Below are positions 7,430 to 15,955 of a DNA stretch of 43,434 bases, in pieces. The translations under genes and the position numbers were made by a program. The notes below the pieces were generated by a model. That model saw nothing but the letters and a program-made list of their open reading frames with translations, was not told where the DNA came from and did not search any database. Source of the stretch: Chloroflexota bacterium (GTDB lineage Bacteria > Chloroflexota > Dormibacteria > CF-121); contig VBDY01000135.1 in the NCBI GenBank assembly GCA_005882775.1, positions 1 to 43,434 on the forward strand. Direction: 5' to 3'. Within the stretch, counting starts at the first letter, position 1; the number at the start of each line of letters is the position of its first letter.

Positions 7430-8485
7430 ATGCCGCCGTCGCCGCGCACGGTTGAGCTAGACCTGCCCTTTGGCCGGGTCCTGCCCGATCGCCTACGGCC
7501 GATGCTGCCCGTTCCGGCCTCAGACCCGTTTGATTCACGCAATCACGCCTTCGAGGTTGCCTGGGATGGCGTCCGGGCCCTGGCCTGCGTGGACGGGTTC
7601 GAGGTCCAGCTCTGGGGACGAGCGCTCCGCGGGCTGACACCGCAGTATCCGGAGGTGCTGGCTCTCAAGGATATGCTGCCCGCGGAGACGGTGATCGATG
7701 GTGAGCTGATCGTGGCTGATGTCGAGGGGCGTCCGGATTTGAACGCGCTGCAGGAGCGCGAACATGCAACCGGCGACGCCATCGCCCGACTGTCCGTCGC
7801 TCATCCGGTCACCTATGTCGTCTACGACCTGCTCTCCCTGCGGGGACGTTCACTGCTGCGAGAGCCGTGGCACCGCCGCCAGTCCCGGTTGCACCAGTTG
7901 ATGGCGTCGCACGGTCGAGTCTACGTTCCGGAGGCGATGGTGGGCGAGGGTTTCGCCTTCTTCGAGGCGGCACGCGAAAAGGGGCTCGAAGGCATCGTCG
8001 CCAAGAAGCTGGATGGCAGCTACCACCCCGGTCAGCGGCATCCGGACTGGCTTCTGGTACAGGCCGTCCGCCGCGAGGACTTTGCGGTCCTCGGCTTTAT
8101 CCCGGGGCTCAGGGACCGGCTGATCGATGCGCTTATCGTCGGCTCCTACGACGGCATCGGTTTTCGCCCGGTCGGCAAGGTGGTGGGGGGCTTCGATGTG
8201 AGCGCCCTGGTCCGCCTGCGGAAGGCGCTCGACGTCCTGTCAGCGGAGCCGGCCCATCCCGGGGAGCGCTGGGCCGATCCAGGCATCTGCTGGGTCCGCC
8301 CCCAGGTCGCGGTCTCGGTCAAGTTCAGCGAGTGGGACCGCAACGGTCTCTTGCGATTTCCCATCTTCATGGGGCTCAGGCCGGAGGTCAGCCCGCAGGA
8401 ATGCATCCGCACGCCGGTGATCGACCCGCCTCGAGCTCAGAGTCCCCGCCGGGTCGAGATCCTGCTCCCCCGTCTGCCAATCTGA
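7430..8485 (+). CDS. LigD-type ATP-dependent DNA ligase homologue lacking the catalytic lysines
   Basis: 351 residues with the full layout of a LigD ligase domain: adenylation domain (about 25-215) and OB fold (about 215-345). Motif III is VIDGELIVAD (88-97), motif IV EGIVAKKLDGSYHPG (187-201), and the C-terminal region SVKFSEWDRNGLLRFPIFMGLRPE matches motif VI. But motif I, normally K-x-D-G with the AMP-accepting lysine, reads FEVAWDGVRAL, with Ala at 44 (codon GCC). Motif V, normally W-x-K-x-K, reads DWLLVQ (206-211). Two independent lysine positions are lost, so it is probably unable to adenylate itself. A structural or scaffold role with Ku is possible. Promoter TACGCT lies seven bases before the ATG. 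Confidence 0.85.
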   Translation: MPPSPRTVELDLPFGRVLPDRLRPMLPVPASDPFDSRNHAFEVAWDGVRALACVDGFEVQLWGRALRGLTPQYPEVLALKDMLPAETVIDGELIVADVEGRPDLNALQEREHATGDAIARLSVAHPVTYVVYDLLSLRGRSLLREPWHRRQSRLHQLMASHGRVYVPEAMVGEGFAFFEAAREKGLEGIVAKKLDGSYHPGQRHPDWLLVQAVRREDFAVLGFIPGLRDRLIDALIVGSYDGIGFRPVGKVVGGFDVSALVRLRKALDVLSAEPAHPGERWADPGICWVRPQVAVSVKFSEWDRNGLLRFPIFMGLRPEVSPQECIRTPVIDPPRAQSPRRVEILLPRLPI

Positions 8486-8530
8486 AATCGCTCGGGGAGA
8501 AACTCAGCCGGGGCAGCCTCACAGACGCCG

Positions 8531-8536
8531 TAAAGT
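8531..8536 (+). promoter_or_regulatory. -10 box of the molybdenum hydroxylase operon
   Basis: TAAAGT ends six bases before the GTG at 8543, again the leaderless spacing. No recognisable -35 precedes it. Confidence 0.35.
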
Positions 8537-8542
8537 AAGCGC

Positions 8543-9046
8543 GTGCCGGTCACGGATAAGGTTCCGGTTCACCTGCTTGTCAACGGCGAGGCGTACGAGG
8601 TCATGGTCCCGCCCTACAAGACGCTCCTCGAAGTCCTTCGTGAGGACCTGGGGCTAACCGGGACCAAGCATGGCTGCGAGCTCGGCGAATGCTCGATGTG
8701 CGGGGTGCTGGTGGACGGCAAACCCTACCTGTCCTGCCTGGCCATGCCGCTCGATCTTCAACAGGCGGAGATCTCCACGGTCGAAGGACTGGCGAACGGC
8801 AACGAGCCTCACCCGCTGCAGCGCGCGTTCGCCGAGCTGGGTGCCGCCCAGTGCGGGTACTGCACGCCGGCCATGCTCCTGACGGCGAAGTCGCTGCTCG
8901 ACAGCAACCCGCGGCCATCGCGGGAGGCCATCCGCCAGGCACTCGCCGGAGTCCTCTGCCGCTGCACCGGCTACCTAAAGATCTTCGAGGCTGTCGAGCT
9001 GGCGGCCGCGCGCTCCTCGACCTCACCTCCGGCGGCGCATGTCTGA
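8543..9046 (+). CDS. Molybdenum hydroxylase 2Fe-2S subunit (HcrC/CoxS type)
   Basis: 167 residues. Small electron-transfer subunit carrying two [2Fe-2S] clusters. The plant-type cluster ligands are in HGCELGECSMCGVLVDG plus the Cys in PYLSC; the second cluster in CGYCTPAM and CRCTGY. These are the standard spacings of the xanthine oxidase family, except that the usual GAC after GEC reads SMC. The GTG at 8543 sits six bases behind a -10 box, supporting this start. The stop overlaps the ATG of the large subunit by eight bases. Together with the next two genes it makes an L-S-M enzyme in the cytoplasm. The FAD subunit's cysteine loop points to a 4-hydroxybenzoyl-CoA-reductase-like complex. Confidence 0.9.
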   Translation: MPVTDKVPVHLLVNGEAYEVMVPPYKTLLEVLREDLGLTGTKHGCELGECSMCGVLVDGKPYLSCLAMPLDLQQAEISTVEGLANGNEPHPLQRAFAELGAAQCGYCTPAMLLTAKSLLDSNPRPSREAIRQALAGVLCRCTGYLKIFEAVELAAARSSTSPPAAHV

Positions 9047-11408
9047 CGAGCTCAGCATCGTGGGCCAGTCCCTGGTCAAGCCCGACGCCATGGGCAAGGT
9101 CAGCGGGCAGACCAAATTTGCGGACGACCTGATGTTGCCTCGCATGCTGTTTGGGCGGCTGCTCCGAAGCCCCTACCCGCATGCCCGGATCCGCCGGATC
9201 GACACCTCCAAAGCAACCGCCATCCCCGGGGTTCTCGCGGTGCTCACGGGTGAGGACCTGCCTGTGAAGTTCGGGATTCTGCCGGTCAGCCAGGACGAGG
9301 AGGCCCTGGCTCGGGAGAAGGTCCGCTACGTTGGAGACCCTGTGGCCGCGGTCGCAGCGACCGACGAGTGGATCGCCGACGAGGCGATCGACCGGATCGA
9401 GGTCGAGTTCGAAGAGCTACCCCGCTACATGTCGCTGGAGGAGGCACTCGCTGACGGCGGTGGGGAGCCGATCCACGGCCGGACCAATGTTCACAAGGCG
9501 GTTGCCCTCGAGTTCGGGGACACCGAGGAAGCGATCAGCGGCGCTGCCCATCAGCGCGAGGACATCGTTTTCTTCGAAGGCAACACCCACCTGCCGATGG
9601 AGCAGCACGCCGCCGTTGCTCAGTACGGTCAGGATGGGCGACTGACCCTCTGGTCCTCCACCCAAACGCCGCACTATGTCCACCGGGCCCTGGGAAAGGT
9701 GCTCGAGATGCCCATGAGCAGGATCCGGGTGATTGCCACCCCAAACGGGGGTGGTTTTGGCGGGAAGAGCGACATTTTCGCGCACGAGCTGGTCGCCGCC
9801 AAGCTGGCCCTCGTGACCGGCCGTCCTGTCAAGATCACCCTGACCCGCGAGGAAGTCTTCTATGCGCACCGCGGCCGGCACCCGGTCCTGATGAAAGTGA
9901 GGACGGGGTTCACCAAAGAGGGCGTCATCACCGGGATGCAGTTTCAGAGCTTTCTGGACGGTGGCGGGTACGGAAGCTACGGCGTGGCGAGCACCTACTA
10001 CACCGGCGCCCTGCAGACGACCACCTATGCCATTCCCCGATACCGGTTCGAGGGCGCTCGCCTGTTCACCAATAAGCCTCCATGCGGCCCCAAGCGTGGA
10101 CACGGAACGCCGCAACCACGCTTTGCGCTCGAGGTCCACCTGGACAAGGTCGCCGAAGAGCTCGGCATCGACCCGGTCAACCTGCGGTTGCGCAACTTGC
10201 CGGAGCCCGACAGCCGGACGGTGAACTGGCTGCGCATCACCAGCTGCGGACTGCGAGCGTGTATCGAAAAGGTCGCCGCCGAGTCGCGGTTTCTCGAGCA
10301 GCGCCGCGCCATGCCCGCCGGCCGTGGCCTCGGTTTTGCCGTCAGCAGCTACTTGAGCGGGGCGGGCACCGCGATCTACTGGAACGAGATGCCGCACTCC
10401 GAGGTGCAGCTCAAGGTGGATCGTGGAGGTGGCGTGGCCCTGCTCTGCGGCGCCATCGACATCGGCCAGGGGTCAGACCATATCCTGGCCGCGATCGCGG
10501 CGGAGGTGCTCGGCGTCAGCCTGGACGACATCCAGCTGACCACGGCGGACACGGACCTGACTCCGATCGACCTGGGCAGCTACTCGTCACGGGTCACCTT
10601 CATGGCAGGTAACGCCGCCCGAGCGGCTGCCGAGAAAGTCCGCGCGATTCTCTTTGAAGCGGCCGCCGAGGCTTTGCAATGCGACCCGGACGATTTGCAG
10701 GCGCGCGACCGCCGGGTCTTCCGGCGCGCCCGGCCCGAAGATGGGATGACCTTCGCCCAGGCCGTCGTGGCTGCCGAGGCGAAGCGTGGCGTAGTCGCGG
10801 CCTCAGGCAGCTACACACCCCCCAGAATTGCCGGACCCTACAAGGGGTCGGGCGTCGGGCCCAGCCCTGCCTACTCCTACTCGGCAGCGGTGGTGGAGGT
10901 CGACTGCGACGCCCGGACAGGCGAGGTTCGGGTCCCGCAGGTGTGGATCGCGCACGACATCGGCCGCGCCATCAACCCCATGCTGGTGGTCGGCCAGGTG
11001 GAGGGCAGCGTCTACATGGCTCTGGGGGAAGCTCTGATGGAAGAGCAAACATTTCGTCTGGGGCTGCACAAGTTTCCGTCGATGCTCGAGTACAAGAGCC
11101 CGACGGCTCTGGAAGCCCCCGTCATCCACACCTACCTGGTGGAGACGATCGACCCGGAGGGCCCGTTCGGCGCCAAGGAGGCCGGCCAGGGGCCTCTCCT
11201 TCCAGTGATCCCCGCGGTTGCCAACGCCGTCTACAACGCGATCGGCGTGCGAATCGACGAGATCCCGATCACCCCCGATCGGGTGCTCAAGGCGCTGGCT
11301 GAGAAAGCCAAAGGACGTCTGCCTCGGGTAGGTCCGCGCAGGGTCCCGGCCTTTGCGTTCCCGGCGCTGATCCAGGTCGAACGGCCTCCCGAGTGGACCC
11401 AATCCTAG
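9039..11408 (+). CDS. Molybdopterin subunit resembling 4-hydroxybenzoyl-CoA reductase alpha (HcrA)
   Basis: 789 residues. Catalytic subunit binding the molybdopterin cytosine dinucleotide. The N-terminal hammerhead domain carries ARIRRIDTSKATAIPGVLAV and RYVGDPVAAV; the Mo domain has NGGGFGGKSD, PPCGPKRGHGT, IDIGQGSDHILAAIAAEVLG, DLGSYSSRVTFMAGNA and, near the end, GPFGAKEAGQGP with the catalytic glutamate. PPCG-x-x-RGHGT and the GSYSSRVTFM loop are how HcrA of 4-hydroxybenzoyl-CoA reductase reads, whereas CO dehydrogenases have AYRCSFR. The natural substrate is therefore likely an aromatic or related acyl-CoA, but not certain. The stop overlaps the FAD subunit start as TAGTG. Confidence 0.85.
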   Translation: MSDELSIVGQSLVKPDAMGKVSGQTKFADDLMLPRMLFGRLLRSPYPHARIRRIDTSKATAIPGVLAVLTGEDLPVKFGILPVSQDEEALAREKVRYVGDPVAAVAATDEWIADEAIDRIEVEFEELPRYMSLEEALADGGGEPIHGRTNVHKAVALEFGDTEEAISGAAHQREDIVFFEGNTHLPMEQHAAVAQYGQDGRLTLWSSTQTPHYVHRALGKVLEMPMSRIRVIATPNGGGFGGKSDIFAHELVAAKLALVTGRPVKITLTREEVFYAHRGRHPVLMKVRTGFTKEGVITGMQFQSFLDGGGYGSYGVASTYYTGALQTTTYAIPRYRFEGARLFTNKPPCGPKRGHGTPQPRFALEVHLDKVAEELGIDPVNLRLRNLPEPDSRTVNWLRITSCGLRACIEKVAAESRFLEQRRAMPAGRGLGFAVSSYLSGAGTAIYWNEMPHSEVQLKVDRGGGVALLCGAIDIGQGSDHILAAIAAEVLGVSLDDIQLTTADTDLTPIDLGSYSSRVTFMAGNAARAAAEKVRAILFEAAAEALQCDPDDLQARDRRVFRRARPEDGMTFAQAVVAAEAKRGVVAASGSYTPPRIAGPYKGSGVGPSPAYSYSAAVVEVDCDARTGEVRVPQVWIAHDIGRAINPMLVVGQVEGSVYMALGEALMEEQTFRLGLHKFPSMLEYKSPTALEAPVIHTYLVETIDPEGPFGAKEAGQGPLLPVIPAVANAVYNAIGVRIDEIPITPDRVLKALAEKAKGRLPRVGPRRVPAFAFPALIQVERPPEWTQS

Positions 11409-12430
11409 TGTTGCGGCTCCCTCGACTCAGATATGTCCAGGCTCGCACCGTCGAGGAGGCGGCTGCCATCGTTGGCTCAGACGGCGGCCGGGCCATGCTG
11501 ATCGCCGGCGGCACCGACCTCTTGCCGAACCTGAAACGCCGGCAGTTCGATGTGGCCACCCTCGTCAGTCTCCGGGGAATTCCCGGCTGGGATGCGATCA
11601 CGGGTGATCCCCAGGCAGGCATGTCCTTGAGCGCGGGGGCCACCCTGGACCAGGTTGCCCGTCATCCGGCAGTGCTTTCCGGGTATCGAGCCCTGGCTCA
11701 GGCCGCCGGGCTGGTGTCGACTCCACAGATTCGCTACATGGGCACCCTGGGAGGCAACCTGATGGTCGACCCGCGCTGCAACTACTACAACCAGACGTTC
11801 GCCTGGCGCAAGGCCGTGGGGTTCTGTCTCAAGAAGGACGGGGACATCTGCCTGGTGGCCCGCAGCTCGCCACGCTGCTGGGCAGTCTCTTCCTCGGATA
11901 CCGCGCCGGTGGCAGTGGCTTTTGCTGCCTCGGTGGTCCTTCAGGGCATGGCGGGGACCCGGCGGGTACGGGCTGCCGAGCTCTACCGCGATGACGGCAT
12001 CGACTACACAACCCGCAAGCGCGACGAGGTGATCACCAGCGTCGAGTTCCCCGCGGCCCGTACCACGACGAGTGCCTACTGGAAACTGCGGCGCCGTGGA
12101 TCCTTCGACTTCCCGATCGTCGGCGCCGCAGTTGTGATCTGGTGGGAGGACGGGGTTGTGCGGGACGCCCGGGGCGCCCTCAGCGCCGTGGGCTCGCATC
12201 CGGTCGACATCAGCTCCTACCTGTCGTCGCTGAGGGGCGTCCACCCGGACGAGCGTCTGATCGCCGAGCTCGCGGCCGCCGCCGACAAGCCCGCGCGTCC
12301 CCTGGACAACACAGATCTCTCGCACTACTGGCGGAAGCGGATGACCAGGGTCTTCATCGAGCGGGCCCTGCGCGATGCGGCAGGCTTAGATCCCCAGGCC
12401 GGCCTGCTCACCGCCCAGCTCAAAAGCTGA
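11408..12430 (+). CDS. FAD/[4Fe-4S] subunit resembling 4-hydroxybenzoyl-CoA reductase beta (HcrB)
   Basis: 340 residues. The FAD-binding PCMH fold shows LIAGGTDLLPNLKR near the N-terminus and MGTLGGNLMVDP. Inserted after this is a four-cysteine loop, DPRCNYYNQTFAWRKAVGFC, then GDIC and SSPRCWAVSSSDTAPV. This loop is the hallmark of HcrB, where it holds an extra [4Fe-4S] cluster that lets the enzyme pass low-potential electrons to dearomatise 4-hydroxybenzoyl-CoA; ordinary CoxM proteins lack it. I place the start at GTG 11408, which overlaps the stop of the large subunit (TAGTG, the same junction as sufB-sufD); a GTG at 11393 would add five residues. Confidence 0.88.
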   Translation: MLRLPRLRYVQARTVEEAAAIVGSDGGRAMLIAGGTDLLPNLKRRQFDVATLVSLRGIPGWDAITGDPQAGMSLSAGATLDQVARHPAVLSGYRALAQAAGLVSTPQIRYMGTLGGNLMVDPRCNYYNQTFAWRKAVGFCLKKDGDICLVARSSPRCWAVSSSDTAPVAVAFAASVVLQGMAGTRRVRAAELYRDDGIDYTTRKRDEVITSVEFPAARTTTSAYWKLRRRGSFDFPIVGAAVVIWWEDGVVRDARGALSAVGSHPVDISSYLSSLRGVHPDERLIAELAAAADKPARPLDNTDLSHYWRKRMTRVFIERALRDAAGLDPQAGLLTAQLKS

Positions 12431-12443
12431 CTAAGCTGACCTC

Positions 12444-14677
12444 GTGGCGCTCTCACAACAGGTCGGCGCGCGGGTTCGCCGGCGCGAGGATCCGCGGCTG
12501 GTTGCCGGCGCCGGCCGTTATCTGGATGACCACCGCCCCCCAGGTCTTCTCTACGCCGTTTTCGTGCGCAGCTATCTCGCCAACGCCCGGGTCACGACGC
12601 TCCCGGCTTCCCCCTGAGCGGACCGAAAGGCGCGTTGATCCCCTCGCGACCGCTACTGAACGCCGATCGGGTCCGATTCGCGGGTGACCTGGTGGCGATG
12701 GTGGTGGCCGAGACGCGGGAGCAGGCCCGGGACGCGGCTGACCGGGTGGTGGTCGACCTGGATCAGCACCCCGCCGTCACCAACGTCGACGCCGCCCGCC
12801 AGCCGGGCGCTGCACTGGTCCACGAAGACTTCGGGACCAACGTCGCCTACCAATCCACCCGCACCTGGGGCGACGTGGCGGCTGCGTTCGACCGGCCGCA
12901 TCGGGTAGTGCACGCACGTCTTCGAAATCAGCGGCTGGCCGGTGTCCCGATCGAGCCTCGCGGTGTGCTGGCCGAGGCCAGTCGCTGGGAGCCGGTGCTG
13001 ACCGTCTGGTCATCGACGCAGATACCTCATGGGGTGCGTGACGAGCTTGCCGCCTTCCTCTCCATGCCGCAGACCGACGTGCGGGTGATCGCGCCCGAGG
13101 TGGGCGGCGGGTTCGGCGCAAAGCTGAGCCTGTACCCCGAGGAATTGCTGGTCGCCTGGGCCGCCAGGCGATTGCTGCGTCCCGTGAAGTGGGTGGAAGA
13201 GCGTTCCGAGCACATGCAGGCGACCACCCACGGCCGCGGCCAGCTACACGACGCGGAGCTCGCGGTAGAAGCTGACGGCCGGATCCGCGGGCTGAGGGTG
13301 CGGCTCACCGCGGATCTGGGCGCCTACCCGATGGGGGTGGGGCTGGGTCCGCTGACCCGGCGACTTCTATGCGGCTGTTATCGGGTGCCCGCCCTGCAGG
13401 TCGACATCGAGAGCGTTTACACCAACACCACGCCGATTGCGGCCTACCGGGGCGCGGGCCGGCCCGAAGCGATCTTTTTGATCGAGCGGATGGTCGATCT
13501 GGCCGCGCGCGAGCTTGGGATGGATCCCGTCGAGTTTCGCCGGCGCAACCTGCTGCCCCGCTTCGAGACGCCCGTCACGACCATCGCGGGTGAGAACTAC
13601 GACAGCGGCGATTATCCAGCAGCGCTGGAGCGGGTCCTCGAAAACGCCGACTACCGCGGACTCCGCCGGCGACAGGACGAGGCTCGCGCCCAGGGTCGAC
13701 TGATTGGGATCGGGGTCGCCAGCTATGTCGAGATGGCGGGCTTTGGTCCCTCCGGTGACCTGTTCGAGAGCGCGGTGGTGCGCGTCAATCCGGATGGCGC
13801 CGTGACCGTGGTCACCGGGACCTCACCACACGGCCAGGGTCACGAGACGGCCTGGGCCCAGCTGGTGGCGCTCGAGCTCGGTGTGAATCCCGATTGGATT
13901 ACGGTCAGGCACGGTGATACCGCGCTTCTGGCAGCAGGCACCGGCACCTTCGGTAGCCGGAGCGCCGCGGTTGGCGGCACGGCCGTGCATCTGGCCGCCC
14001 GCGACGTCCAGGAAAAAGCCCGGCGGATCGCCGCCCATATGCTCGAAGCGGCGCCCGCGGACATCGTGGTGCGCGACGGCAGCTGGCACGTCCGTGGTGT
14101 GCAGGGGCGCGCCGTGGGCTTCCGCGACATCGCGCAGGTCGCCTACGGAGAGGGCCGGCCTGCCGACATGGAGGCGGGACTCGAGGCAACCCGTTACTTT
14201 CAGCCACCTGGCCTGGTCTTTCCGTTCGGGGCCCACCTGGCCGTGGTAGAGATCGATCCCGATACCGGTGCCCTCACGCTGGAGCGCTATCTGTCGGTCG
14301 ACGACTGCGGTCGCGTCATCAACCCGCTGCTGGCGGAAGGTCAGGTCCACGGCGGGCTGGCGCAGGGAATCGCTCAGGCGCTCTATGAGGAGGTGGCCTA
14401 CGGTCCGGACGGCGAGCTGCTCACCGGCAACCTGACCACCTACCTGGTGCCGACCGCGCCCGACCTGCCCTCGTTTTCACTGGACCGGACCGTCACCCCC
14501 AGCCCGGTCAACCCCCTGGGCGTGAAGGGCATCGGCGAGAGCGCCACCATCGGCTCGACGCCGGCGGTGGTCAACGCGGTCGTGGATGCGCTGGCACCGT
14601 TGGGCGTGCGGGAGATTGACCCTCCCTGCACGCCCGAAAAAATCTGGAACGCGATGCTGGCCTCCCGGTCGCGCTAG
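12444..14677 (+). pseudogene. Frameshifted second molybdenum hydroxylase large subunit (CoxL/XdhA-like)
   Basis: From GTG 12444 the frame reads a proper N-terminus (VGARVRRREDPRLVAGAGRY, then FVRSYLANARV) and hits TGA at 12615. The remainder continues in another frame from about 12618, openly to the TAG at 14675, with ADRVRFAGDLVAMVVAE, EVGGGFGAK, AYRGAGRPEAIFLIERMVD, SPHGQGHETAWAQLVALE and GVKGIGESATIGSTP, including the active-site Glu. One extra C in the five-C run at 12610-12614 would join the frames. Even so, the segment between ARV and RVRF would be about 27 residues against 44 in the neighbouring subunit, so part of the hammerhead domain also appears deleted. A TTG at 12635 could give a 680-residue protein. 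The AYRGAGR loop is that of form-II/xanthine-type enzymes. Confidence 0.7.
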
Positions 14678-14820
14678 ACTGCGCGCCGGCCGACCAGCAG
14701 GTTGTAGAGCAGGGCGATCACCGCGAGCACGAGCAACAGATGGATGAGACCGCCGCCCACGCCCACTGCAAAGCCGAGCAACCAGAGCACGAAGAGCACG
14801 ACGATGATGGTCCAGAGCAT
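14674..14820 (-). CDS. lmo0937-family small membrane protein
   Basis: 48 residues on the minus strand, starting MLWTIIVVLFVLWLLGF and ending LLYNLLVGRRAV. Two short hydrophobic helices joined by a glycine-rich turn (GVGGGLIH) are the complete pattern of the lmo0937/DUF5670 family, whose function is unknown. An AAAGGAGGTG ribosome binding site precedes the ATG, which makes the gene convincing despite its size. The stop overlaps the convergent hydroxylase pseudogene by four bases. Similar proteins often sit in stress or envelope contexts, but nothing in the sequence shows this here. Confidence 0.85.
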   Translation of the reverse strand: MLWTIIVVLFVLWLLGFAVGVGGGLIHLLLVLAVIALLYNLLVGRRAV

Positions 14821-14844
14821 TGCCACACCTCCTTTTTGAAACTC

Positions 14845-15027
14845 CTAAACCGCTGCTCGCATCAGCCCGACCAGGGCGCTGAGCACCAGCCACCCCAGGC
14901 CCACCAGCGTCAGCCCCCACCAGGCGGCGGCAGCCAGGCGCCGCCGTCGCCGATGACGCGAACGCCAGGAGTACCTGTTGGCGAAATCGGCGCCGGCGAG
15001 AGGTCTACCGAGCACGAGACGAGACAA
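14845..15027 (-). CDS. Possible small single-pass membrane protein
   Basis: A 60-residue open frame from a TTG at 15027: a short arginine-rich stretch (RHRRRRRLAAAAWWGL) followed by one hydrophobic helix (LVGLGWLVLSALVGLM). The positive-inside then hydrophobic layout is that of a real membrane peptide, and it lies just upstream of the lmo0937-like gene in the same direction. However, no ribosome binding site is visible and the TTG start is weak, so it could be a chance frame. The rest of 14821-15119 holds only the inverted repeat at 15045. Confidence 0.35.
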   Translation of the reverse strand: MSRLVLGRPLAGADFANRYSWRSRHRRRRRLAAAAWWGLTLVGLGWLVLSALVGLMRAAV

Positions 15028-15044
15028 GCGATGGGGGATAATCC

Positions 15045-15059
15045 GATAGCATCGCTATC
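15045..15059. repeat. Short perfect inverted repeat
   Basis: GATAGC-ATC-GCTATC is a perfect six-base-arm dyad in the gap between the small membrane gene and surE. It could be an operator for the minus-strand small genes or a weak hairpin. No T-run follows it, so it is not a standard terminator. Confidence 0.3.
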
Positions 15060-15119
15060 ACCTTATACGGAACGCGACGGTGGCGTCAAGCCGGCGAAGC
15101 CGGTTGTCCCGGCCGGGGC

Positions 15120-15887
15120 TCAGGGCTTGAGGTCCCAGCCCTTGAGCGTGTCGATCGCGGGGTAGGCGGTCAGGTCGTACTGAACCGGAGTGATCGAGAT
15201 ATATCCCTCGCTCACCATCTTGGCGTCGGCGTCCTTACCCATCTCCTGGAGCCGGAAGGTACCGTCGAGCCAGTAGTAGGTCTGATTCCGGGGGTCGGTC
15301 CGTTTCTCGAATCGCTCCTCGACCCGCGAGTCACCCTGCCGGGTGATGGCGACGCCCTTGATTTTGTCCTCCGCAAGGTTGGGGATATTTACGTTGAGCA
15401 GGGTCTTGGGCGGCAATCCCTTTCCGATCACGGCCAGGGCCAGCTTCCGGGTGAAGCGTGCCGCGTAACCGAAGTTAGGATGGGTGAAGGTCGCCAGTGA
15501 GACAGCAATGGATGGGATGCCAAGGATTCGAGCTTCCGTGGCGGCGCTCACCGTACCCGAGTAGATGACATTGGTCCCGGTGTTGGAGCCCAGGTTGATC
15601 CCGGAGACGACCAGGTCCGGCCGGCGCGGCAGGATCGCCCGGACCGCGATCTTCACGCAGTCGGCGGGCATCCCATTCACGGCGTAGCCGAAGCGCGCGT
15701 TCCGGCGGATGACCTCCTTGGCACGCAGGGGAAGGAGCAGCGTGATAGCGTGCCCGACCGCGCTGCGCTCGGCGTCGGGAGCGACCACCTCGACCTCTGC
15801 GATTTTGCGCAGCTCCTGCCAGGCGGCCAGGATGCCCTGCGCGTAGATGCCGTCGTCGTTGGTGAGAAGGATCAGCGGGCGTGCCAT
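15120..15887 (-). CDS. surE: 5'/3'-nucleotidase SurE
   Basis: 255 residues, usual length. A metal-dependent phosphatase that removes phosphate from nucleoside monophosphates and is linked to stationary-phase survival. The N-terminus ILLTNDDGIYAQGI contains the DD pair that binds the divalent metal; SAVGHAIT, GMPADCVKIA and VSGINLGSNTGTNVIYSGTVSAATEA are the other family motifs. The ATG at 15887 is the only start that keeps the first strand intact. It is divergent from the zinc-ribbon gene; a TAGGAT -10 box (15908 down to 15903) overlaps the other gene's -10 on the opposite strand. Confidence 0.95.
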   Translation of the reverse strand: MARPLILLTNDDGIYAQGILAAWQELRKIAEVEVVAPDAERSAVGHAITLLLPLRAKEVIRRNARFGYAVNGMPADCVKIAVRAILPRRPDLVVSGINLGSNTGTNVIYSGTVSAATEARILGIPSIAVSLATFTHPNFGYAARFTRKLALAVIGKGLPPKTLLNVNIPNLAEDKIKGVAITRQGDSRVEERFEKRTDPRNQTYYWLDGTFRLQEMGKDADAKMVSEGYISITPVQYDLTAYPAIDTLKGWDLKP

Positions 15888-15902
15888 CGGGGCCCCGTTT
15901 GC

Positions 15903-15912
15903 ATCCTATACT
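15903..15912. promoter_or_regulatory. Overlapping divergent -10 boxes
   Basis: On the plus strand TATACT (15907-15912) would serve the zinc-ribbon gene. On the minus strand TAGGAT (15908-15903) would serve surE. The two hexamers share two bases, so polymerase could occupy only one promoter at a time. Confidence 0.4.
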
Positions 15913-15955
15913 TACAACCAGATTTTCCGCCGGGCCGTTTGGATGAGGGCGGTTT

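Noticed and set aside
9417-10397. A 326-codon minus-strand open frame opposite the HcrA-like gene
   Set aside because: Antisense shadow of a highly conserved molybdenum subunit.
9039-14677. The molybdenum hydroxylase genes as an aerobic CO dehydrogenase (coxMSL)
   Set aside because: The large subunits lack the AYRCSFR active-site loop; one has PPCGPKRGHG and the other AYRGAGR, and the FAD subunit carries the HcrB cysteine loop.
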